This document shows positions 57,944 through 64,000 of a DNA stretch of 64,000 bases, piece by piece. The DNA is taken from the NCBI RefSeq assembly GCF_045348435.1, contig NZ_CP157484.1, positions 5,208,001-5,272,000 of the forward strand. The letters are read 5' to 3'. The notes under the pieces are model-generated. The model did not search any database. It had not been told where the DNA came from and was given only the letters and a program-made list of their open reading frames with translations. The position numbers were made by a program, and so were the translations under genes. This stretch comes from Alsobacter sp045348435. Its GTDB lineage: Bacteria > Pseudomonadota > Alphaproteobacteria > Rhizobiales > Beijerinckiaceae. How positions within the stretch are numbered: the stretch's first letter is position 1; each line of letters begins with the position of its first letter.

Positions 57944-59575
57944 ATGGCGATCGAGATCGATGGACGCACGCTGACCGCCGCAGACGTGATGCGGGTCGCC
58001 CGATCCGACGCGTCCGGCGGCTTCGAGGAAGCCGTGCTGTCGCCCGAGGCGCGCGACCGCATCGCGGCCACGCGCGCCTATATCGACGCGCACTGGATGA
58101 ACGACCAGGCGCCCCTGATGTACGCCTTCAACACCGGCGTGGGCCTCTTCAAGGACCAGCGGGTGCTGATGTCCGAGATGGTCTCCTACCAAACCAAGAC
58201 CATCTACGCCCACGCCACCGGGATCGGCGAGCCGCTGCCCGAGGACGCGGTGCGGGCCACCATGCTGCTGCGCGCCAACGCCTTCGCGTCCAACTTCTCC
58301 GGGCCGCGCGTGGAGCTCGTCGAGCGGCTGCTCGCCTTCCTCAACGCCGGCCTGCATCCCGTCATCCCCGCCAAAGGCTCGGTGGGCGCCTCCGGCGACC
58401 TCGCGCCGCTGGCCCACATGGCGGGCGCGGTCTGCGGCTTCCCGGAGGCCGAGATCGTCTATCGCGGCCAGCGCATGCCGGCCCGCGAGGCGATCGAGGC
58501 GGCGGGCCTGACGCCCGACTTCGACCTCGGCGCCAAGGACGCCTCGGCGCTGATCAACGGCTCCACGGTGTCGCTGGCCATCGCGGTGCTGGCGCTGGAG
58601 GACGCCAAGCGCATCCGCAAGGCGGCCGACGTGTCGCTCTGCCTCAGCCTGGAGGCGATGCGCTGCGAGAAGGTCGCCTTCCTGCCGATCGTGCACGCCG
58701 CCCGGCCGCATCCGGGGCAGGCCGCTGTGGCCCGCAACGTGCTGAAGCTGATCGGCGACAGCGAGCGCTGCTCGGAGGCGGCCCGCCTCACTGTGTTCCC
58801 GGAGGAGAACCGCAAGGAGGGCGTCGCCCCGCCGCCGCGCGTGCAGGACGTCTATTCGCTGCGCTGCGCACCCCAGGTGCACGGCCCGGTGATCCAGGCG
58901 CTGGACTATATCGACGGCGTGATCGCCACCGAGATCAACTCGGCCACCGACAACCCGCTGATCTTCGACGATTCCAAGGGCGGCTATGTCTCCCTGTCGG
59001 GCGGGCACTTCCACGGCCAGTACGTGGCCCAGGCCATGGACCTGCTCGCCATCGCGATGGCGGATCTCGGCTCGATCTGCGAGCGCCGGCTGGCGCGGCT
59101 CATCGACCCGACCATGAGCTACGGCCTGCCCCGCAACCTGCTGGCGGGCAAGAAGGGCCTCAACACGGGCTTCGCCACCGTGCAGTGCTCCATGTCGGCG
59201 CTGGTGATGGAGAACCGCACGCTCTGCATGCCGGGCTCGGTCGACTCCATCCCGGGCAAGAGCAACGCCGAGGACCATGTGTCGAACTCCACCTGGTGCG
59301 CCCGCAAGGCCCGCACGGTGGTGGAGAACGTGGAGCAGATCGTCGCCGGCGAGCTGCTGATGGCCGCCCAGGCGCTGTCGCTGGTCGAGCCCGTCGCCAA
59401 GGCGCATCCGCTCGGGACCGGCTCCCGCGCCGCGCTGGACTCGATCCGCAGCTTCATCGAGCCCGCGCTGGACGGCGACCGCTGGTACGCCAGCGAGATG
59501 CGCAAGGCCCGCGAGCTGGTGCGGTTCGACAGCATCGTGGAGGCGGTGGAGGCCGCCGTGGGACGGCTGGAGTAA
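57944..59575 (+). CDS. Aromatic amino acid ammonia-lyase, histidase-like
   Basis: A 543-residue enzyme of the HAL/PAL/TAL family, which removes ammonia with a self-made MIO cofactor. The cofactor triad Ala149-Ser150-Gly151 lies in VGASGDLAPLAHMAG. Other conserved sites are YAFNTGVGLFKDQ, GGHFHGQYVAQAMDLLA and SIPGKSNAEDHVSNS. The selectivity position reads AH in TIYAHATGIG, close to SH of histidine lyases and unlike FL (PAL) or HL (TAL), so histidine is the best guess. Yet hutU, hutI and hutG are absent nearby. Start chosen at 57944 (GGGGGAGCC upstream); 57914 is an alternative. Confidence 0.85.
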   Translation: MAIEIDGRTLTAADVMRVARSDASGGFEEAVLSPEARDRIAATRAYIDAHWMNDQAPLMYAFNTGVGLFKDQRVLMSEMVSYQTKTIYAHATGIGEPLPEDAVRATMLLRANAFASNFSGPRVELVERLLAFLNAGLHPVIPAKGSVGASGDLAPLAHMAGAVCGFPEAEIVYRGQRMPAREAIEAAGLTPDFDLGAKDASALINGSTVSLAIAVLALEDAKRIRKAADVSLCLSLEAMRCEKVAFLPIVHAARPHPGQAAVARNVLKLIGDSERCSEAARLTVFPEENRKEGVAPPPRVQDVYSLRCAPQVHGPVIQALDYIDGVIATEINSATDNPLIFDDSKGGYVSLSGGHFHGQYVAQAMDLLAIAMADLGSICERRLARLIDPTMSYGLPRNLLAGKKGLNTGFATVQCSMSALVMENRTLCMPGSVDSIPGKSNAEDHVSNSTWCARKARTVVENVEQIVAGELLMAAQALSLVEPVAKAHPLGTGSRAALDSIRSFIEPALDGDRWYASEMRKARELVRFDSIVEAVEAAVGRLE

Positions 59576-59632
59576 CGTCCGGGAGCTCCCGCCGCCTCTC
59601 GCCCGCGCGCGCGAGGGCGTGTAGAAGAGGGC

Positions 59633-62600
59633 ATGTCCGAACCCGCCCTCGCCTCCCTCCCCCGATCCGCCGAACGCCCCGTCCAGAAGGGCGACCACGT
59701 GTTCCTGGTGGACGGGTCGTCCTACATCTTCCGCGCCTATCACGCGCTGCCGCCTCTGACGCGCAAGTCCGACGGGCTGCCGATCGGGGCCGTGGCGGGC
59801 TTCTGCAACATGCTGTGGCGGCTCCTGCGCGACTCGGTCGCGGGCGAGAAGCCGACCCATCTGGCGGTGGTGTTCGACCATTCGGCCACGACCTTCCGCA
59901 ACGCCATGTACGACGGCTACAAGGCGCAGCGCCCTGAGCCGCCGGACGACCTGCGGCCGCAGTTCCGGCTGATCCGCGAGGCGGTGCGGGCCTTCGACAT
60001 TCCCTGCGTCGAGCAGGAGAACTACGAGGCGGACGACATCATCGCCACCTATGCGCGCCTGGCCTGCGAGGCCGGCGCGACCACCACCATCGTGGCCTCC
60101 GACAAGGACCTCATGCAGCTCGTCGGCAATGGCGTGACCATGTACGACACCATGAAGGAGAAGCGCATCGGCCGCGACGAGGTGGTCGAGAAATTTGGTG
60201 TCCAGCCCGAGAAGGTGGTCGAGGTCCAGGCGCTCATCGGCGACCCCATCGACAACGTCCCGGGCGTGCCTGGCATCGGGGTGAAGACCGCTGCGCAGCT
60301 CATCGGCGAATATGGCGACCTGGAGACGCTGCTCGCCCGCGCCGCCGAGATCAAGCAGCCCAAGCGCCGGGAGGCGCTGATCGAGAACGCCGAGAAGGCG
60401 CGGCTCTCCCGCAAGCTCGTGCTCCTGGACAAGCACGTGCCGCTGAACCGGCCCATCGACAGCATCGGCGTGCACGATCCCGACCCGAAGCTGCTGATCT
60501 CCTTCCTGAAGGCGATGGAGTTCAACGCCGTCACCCGCCGGGTGAGCGAGGCCTACGGGATCGACGCCGGCGCGGTCGACGCTGATCCCGCTCTGGCCGC
60601 CCCGGGGGCCGGGACAGGGTTCCACGGCGGCCACGAGAACGCCGAGCCGGCCGTCCGAGGCGACGCGGAGGCGTCGGCCAGGCCGGGCCGCAGCGCCGCC
60701 ATGGGCGCGCCCCAGACCCGGGCCGGAACCTATGCGGGGGCGGCCAACACCGTCCCGGCCGCGTCGGCCGCCGAGGCGGCGGCGGGCCAGACTCCCGCCC
60801 ACCGGGCGGGCGAGATCGCGGCCCGCATGCGGGCGATCCCGTTCGACCTGTCGCAATACGAGACCGTCCGCAGCCTCGACCGGCTCGACGCCTGGATCGC
60901 CGAGGCCTTCGACCTCGGCTTCGTGGCCTTCGACACCGAGACGACGTCGCTCGACGCGATGCAGGCCGAGCTGGTGGGCTTCTCGCTCGCCACCGCGCCC
61001 GGGCGCGCCTGCTACATCCCGGTCGGCCACAAGGGCGAGGGCAAGGGCGACCTCTTCGGCGGCGCGGAGCTGCTGCCGGACCAGCTCGCGCTGGCCGACG
61101 TCCTGGCCCGCCTGAAGCCGCTGATGGAGGCCAAGGGGGTCCTCAAGGCGGCGCAGAACTTCAAATATGACTGGATGGTGCTGCGGCGGCACGGCGTCGA
61201 GGTCGCGCCCGCCGACGACACGATGCTGCTGTCCTACGTGCTGGACGCGGGGCGCTCCAACCACGGCATGGACGACCTCGCCGACCGCTGGCTCGGGCAC
61301 CAGTCCATCCAGTTCGGGCAGGTCGCCGGCAGCGGCAAGAGCTTCATCGGCTTCGCCCGCGTCGCCATCGACAAGGCTGCCGAATACGCCGCCGAGGACG
61401 CCGACGTCACCTTCCGGCTCTGGCACGTGCTGAAGTCGCGCCTCCCGGCGGAGGGCATGACGGCCGCCTACGAGACGCTGGAGCGGCCGCTCAGCACCGT
61501 GCTGGGGCGCATGGAGCAGCGCGGCGTCGCCATCGACCGGCAGATCCTGTCGCGCCTCTCGGGCGAGTTCGCCCAGAAGATGGCGAGCCTGGAGGCCGAG
61601 ATCCACGAGCTGGCCGGCGAGCCCTTCAATCTCGGCTCGCCCAAGCAGCTGGGCGACATCCTGTTCGGCAAGATGGGCCTGCCCGGCGCCAAGAAGACCG
61701 CCACGGGCGCGTGGTCGACCAGCGCCGGCGTGCTGGACGAGCTGGCCGAGCAGGGGCACGAGCTGCCCTCGCGCATCCTCAACTGGCGCCAGCTCTCCAA
61801 GCTGAAATCGACCTACACGGACGCGCTGCCCGGCTATGTGCACCCGCAGACCCAGCGCGTGCACACCTGCTTCTCGATGGCGTCGACCACCACGGGGCGG
61901 CTCTCCTCCTCCGAGCCGAACATCCAGAACATCCCGATCCGCACCGAGGAAGGGCGCAAGATCCGCGCCGCCTTCGTGTCGGCGCCGGGCTGCAAGCTCC
62001 TGTCGGCCGACTACTCGCAGATCGAGCTGCGCGTGCTGGCCCATGTGGCCGACATCCCGCAGCTCAAGCGCGCCTTCGCGGAGGGCATCGACATTCACGC
62101 GCTGACCGCGTCGGAGATGTTCGGCGTGCCGGTGGAGGGCATGGATCCGATGGTCCGCCGCCGCGCCAAGGCGATCAATTTCGGCATCATTTACGGCATC
62201 TCGGCCTTCGGCCTGGCCAACCAGCTCGGCATCCCGCGCGAGGAGGCGGGCGCCTACATCAAGAAGTACTTCGAGCGCTTCCCGGGCATCCGCGACTACA
62301 TGGAGGAGACGAAGCGCTTCGCCCGCTCCAACGGCTATGTGGCGACCATTTTCGGCCGCAAGGCGCACTACCCGCAGATCAACTCCAAGAACCCGCAGGA
62401 GCGCGCCTTCATGGAACGCGCCGCCATCAACGCGCCCATCCAGGGCTCGGCGGCCGACATCATCCGCCGCGCCATGGTGCGCATCGAGCCGGCGCTCGAG
62501 AAGGCCCGGCTGGCGGCCCGCATGCTCCTGCAGGTGCATGACGAGCTGGTCTTCGAGGTCCCGGACGAGGAGGTCGAGAAGACCATCCCGGTCGTCCGGC

Positions 62601-62695
62601 GCATCATGGAGGAGGCCCCGCACCCGGCCGTGAACCTCTCCGTGCCGCTCCAGGTCGACGCCCGCGCCGCCCACAACTGGGACGAGGCGCACTGA
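59633..62695 (+). CDS. polA: DNA polymerase I
   Basis: A 1020-residue replication and repair polymerase. Order: 5' nuclease domain (about 20-300: FLVDGSSYIFRAYHALPP and YEADDIIATYA), 3'-5' exonuclease (about 410-595) with intact FVAFDTETTSLDAM near 430, and the polymerase domain with motif A DYSQIELR near 793 and motif C LQVHDELVFEVPDEE near 968. A roughly 90-residue Ala/Gly-rich linker (about 310-400, with repeated AEAAAG-type stretches) is inserted between the nuclease domains and explains the size relative to E. coli (928). Proofreading residues are kept. Confidence 0.96.
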   Translation: MSEPALASLPRSAERPVQKGDHVFLVDGSSYIFRAYHALPPLTRKSDGLPIGAVAGFCNMLWRLLRDSVAGEKPTHLAVVFDHSATTFRNAMYDGYKAQRPEPPDDLRPQFRLIREAVRAFDIPCVEQENYEADDIIATYARLACEAGATTTIVASDKDLMQLVGNGVTMYDTMKEKRIGRDEVVEKFGVQPEKVVEVQALIGDPIDNVPGVPGIGVKTAAQLIGEYGDLETLLARAAEIKQPKRREALIENAEKARLSRKLVLLDKHVPLNRPIDSIGVHDPDPKLLISFLKAMEFNAVTRRVSEAYGIDAGAVDADPALAAPGAGTGFHGGHENAEPAVRGDAEASARPGRSAAMGAPQTRAGTYAGAANTVPAASAAEAAAGQTPAHRAGEIAARMRAIPFDLSQYETVRSLDRLDAWIAEAFDLGFVAFDTETTSLDAMQAELVGFSLATAPGRACYIPVGHKGEGKGDLFGGAELLPDQLALADVLARLKPLMEAKGVLKAAQNFKYDWMVLRRHGVEVAPADDTMLLSYVLDAGRSNHGMDDLADRWLGHQSIQFGQVAGSGKSFIGFARVAIDKAAEYAAEDADVTFRLWHVLKSRLPAEGMTAAYETLERPLSTVLGRMEQRGVAIDRQILSRLSGEFAQKMASLEAEIHELAGEPFNLGSPKQLGDILFGKMGLPGAKKTATGAWSTSAGVLDELAEQGHELPSRILNWRQLSKLKSTYTDALPGYVHPQTQRVHTCFSMASTTTGRLSSSEPNIQNIPIRTEEGRKIRAAFVSAPGCKLLSADYSQIELRVLAHVADIPQLKRAFAEGIDIHALTASEMFGVPVEGMDPMVRRRAKAINFGIIYGISAFGLANQLGIPREEAGAYIKKYFERFPGIRDYMEETKRFARSNGYVATIFGRKAHYPQINSKNPQERAFMERAAINAPIQGSAADIIRRAMVRIEPALEKARLAARMLLQVHDELVFEVPDEEVEKTIPVVRRIMEEAPHPAVNLSVPLQVDARAAHNWDEAH

Positions 62696-62713
62696 GCTTG
62701 GCATGGGGCCGCA

Positions 62714-62743
62714 CCTCACCCTCCCCGCGACGGACGGGTGAGG
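62714..62743 (+). terminator. Hairpin after polA
   Basis: CCTCACCC, a 14-nt loop and GGGTGAGG, 19 bp after the polA stop. It has no strong T-run, so it may be a weak terminator or a short form of the CCTCA-type palindrome seen at 54371. Confidence 0.4.
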
Positions 62744-62810
62744 CGGCGGCTTCACAGGGGCGTTTTCGTGCGGTTAGGATGGGTGGCTCGACCCCAAGGA
62801 GCCCCCCGCC

Positions 62811-63059
62811 ATGCTGGCGCTGCGACCCAATTGCGAGTGTTGCGACAAGGACCTGCCGCCCGACAGCCGCGAGGCGATGATCTGCACCTACGAGTGCACG
62901 TTCTGCCGCGACTGCGTGGAGACGCGTCTCGGCGGCCGCTGCCCGAATTGCGGCGGCGAGTTTGCGGCGCGCCCCGTCCGTCCGCCGGCGATGCTCGCGA
63001 GGCATCCGGCCAGCGCGGTGAGGGTGCACGCGGACCCGCCCTGTCCGGCGGCCGCCTGA
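62811..63059 (+). CDS. DUF1272 zinc-ribbon-like protein
   Basis: An 82-residue protein of the DUF1272 family. Cys pairs typical for zinc binding are LRPNCECCDKDLP, ICTYECTFCRDCVETRLGG and RCPNCGGEF. The C-terminal 25 residues are not conserved. These proteins occur widely in Proteobacteria without a known role; structural zinc and nucleic-acid or protein contact are plausible. Same strand as polA, with a hairpin between them. Confidence 0.88.
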   Translation: MLALRPNCECCDKDLPPDSREAMICTYECTFCRDCVETRLGGRCPNCGGEFAARPVRPPAMLARHPASAVRVHADPPCPAAA

Positions 63060-63116
63060 TCCCGGTTGCGCTCCTGGCGCCGCCCCTCTAATCGGGGGCT
63101 CCCATCCAGGAGGAAC

Positions 63117-63470
63117 ATGATGAGCATCGAACGCATCGGTTGCGGCCCGCGCATGAGCGACGCCGTGGTGCACGGAAACACGATCTATCTCGCCGGCCAC
63201 GTCGCCGACGCCGCCAAGGGCAAGAGCGTCGGCGAGCAGACCCGCGACATCCTGGCCCAGATCGACGAGACGCTGGCGGAAGCCGGCAGCGACAAGACCA
63301 GGATCCTGTCGGCGACGATCTATCTCGCCGACATCAAGACGTTCCAGGAGATGAACGCCGTGTGGGACTCCTGGGTCTCGCAGGGCAACACCCCGGCGCG
63401 CGCCACCGTCGAGGCGAAGCTCGCGGCGCCCGACTACACGGTCGAGATCGTCATGGTGGCGGCCCGCTGA
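63117..63470 (+). CDS. RidA-family protein
   Basis: A 117-residue member of the RidA/YjgF family, which hydrolyses reactive enamine/imine intermediates from PLP enzymes. Typical parts are IYLAGHVADAAKGKSVGEQT, ILAQIDETLAEAGSD and PARATVEAKLAAPDYTVEI. The conserved Arg of active RidA (here in TPARATVE) is present. CAGGAGG precedes the ATG at 63117. It converges with the DUF188 gene after 18 bp. Confidence 0.9.
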   Translation: MMSIERIGCGPRMSDAVVHGNTIYLAGHVADAAKGKSVGEQTRDILAQIDETLAEAGSDKTRILSATIYLADIKTFQEMNAVWDSWVSQGNTPARATVEAKLAAPDYTVEIVMVAAR

Positions 63471-63488
63471 GGGCGCGCTCCCGGCGCC

Positions 63489-63965
63489 TCAGGGCGTGAA
63501 CCCGGCCCGCTTCAGCCGCACGATGGCGAGGTCGAGGGCGGACAAAAACGCGGAGCGGTCGCGCGGCGAGAAGGGCCGCGGGCCGCCGGTGGTCTCCCCG
63601 GCCGAGCGCAGCTCCTCCATCAGGTTGCGGGAGGCCAGCGCCATGCCGATCGAATCCGGCGTGAACGGCTTGCCCGTCGGCCCGATCACGTCCGCCCCGG
63701 ACTTGATGCAGCGGCTCGCGAGCGGGATGTCGGCGGTGATCACCACGGCCCCGCGCACCGCCCGCTCGGCGATCCAGTCGTCCGCCGCGTCCGGTCCGGC
63801 CGGCACGACGACCCGCTCGATCATCGGATCGCGCGGGATCTGCATGAAGCTGTTGGCGACCACGATGACGCGCAGGCGATGGCGCTCGGCGACGCGGTAG
63901 ACCTCCGCCTTCACCGGGCAGGCGTCCGCGTCGACATAGATCGCGATGGCGCCGGGCGCGTCCAT
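63489..63965 (-). CDS. YaiI/YqxD-family (DUF188) protein
   Basis: A 158-residue protein of the UPF0178/DUF188 family, with a PIN-like fold. Conserved acidic motifs are IYVDADACPVKAEVYRVA, then GPDAADDWIAE and VITADIPLASRC, and DRSAFLSALD near the end; the Asp residues are arranged like a nuclease site but activity has not been shown for the family. Its ATG overlaps the stop of the gene entering from the right edge (ATGA). Confidence 0.9.
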   Translation of the reverse strand: MDAPGAIAIYVDADACPVKAEVYRVAERHRLRVIVVANSFMQIPRDPMIERVVVPAGPDAADDWIAERAVRGAVVITADIPLASRCIKSGADVIGPTGKPFTPDSIGMALASRNLMEELRSAGETTGGPRPFSPRDRSAFLSALDLAIVRLKRAGFTP

Positions 63966-64000
63966 CAGGCGAGGCCCTCCCGGATGTCGGCCCGCTTGAG
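63965..64000 (-). CDS. C-terminal tail of a gene beyond the right edge
   Basis: Eleven codons (LKRADIREGLA) end in a TGA that overlaps the start of the DUF188 gene. Too short to identify; the coupling suggests an operon. Confidence 0.4.
   Translation of the reverse strand, partial: LKRADIREGLA

Noticed and set aside
57848..62755. A 1635-codon open frame on the minus strand opposite the ammonia-lyase and polA genes
   Set aside because: Both plus-strand genes are full-length, motif-complete enzymes. The antisense frame reads as His/Arg/Gly/Leu-rich text without domains, a common effect of high GC at third codon positions.

Overview
The window is GC-rich and densely coded. Nearly all recognisable proteins look like those of free-living Alphaproteobacteria of the order Hyphomicrobiales (Beijerinckiaceae, Boseaceae or Methylobacteriaceae type). 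Pointers are FixK-like boxes, PAS-type signalling, a UgpBAEC importer with a Pho box, a cyanate operon, DUF3775, and CCTCA-type palindromes. This placement is inference from gene content; no rRNA or tRNA gene was seen.

Layout. (1) 1-4201: DabA/DabB inorganic-carbon pump operon (dabA runs off the left edge) with a divergent NhaR-like LysR regulator. (2) 4256-5896: a gene graveyard with an IS3 transposase tail, a chemoreceptor tail, and 5' or 3' pieces of a P1 peptidase, a Cache sensor and a zinc alcohol dehydrogenase. (3) 5923-30527: a stress/dormancy-type island: FtsH and a coupled small protein, ChaB, PncA/PncB NAD salvage, a COG2187 kinase-like protein, a GYD protein, a PAS-PRPP synthetase fusion, two universal stress proteins, a PEBP protein, an ACP-FAAL-acyltransferase fusion plus a second acyl ligase, DUF3775, PolX, an HPF-cold-shock fusion, DUF2267, PEP synthase, glucokinase, a PfkB kinase and Hsp20. 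FNR/FixK-like boxes precede several of these. (4) 30945-36676: cyanase and a cyanate/nitrate-type ABC importer, with a textbook sigma-54 promoter and paired palindromic upstream sites next to a divergent sigma-54 activator. (5) 36929-47319: small secreted proteins, an ArsR/tandem AHSA1 pair, an alkyl sulfatase, a membrane metallophosphoesterase, an FAD oxidoreductase, an FMN reductase and an orphan MttB-family protein. (6) 47602-57341: a ribose-type sugar importer with a UxaA/GarD-type dehydratase, then ugpBAEC behind a Pho box. (7) 57442-64000: a secreted protein, a histidase-like ammonia-lyase, DNA polymerase I, DUF1272, RidA and a YaiI/DUF188 protein.

How the parts fit. Region 3 brings together NAD salvage (PncA makes nicotinate, PncB uses PRPP, the fusion protein makes PRPP), ribosome hibernation, protein quality control, lipid acyl activation and control of the glycolysis/gluconeogenesis switch. 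The mix resembles the mycobacterial DosR regulon (usp, hsp20, pfkB, pncB, acyltransferase), here apparently under FNR/FixK-type control. A 38-nt hairpin that looks like a bidirectional terminator occurs four times in the window and is the most striking non-coding repeat.
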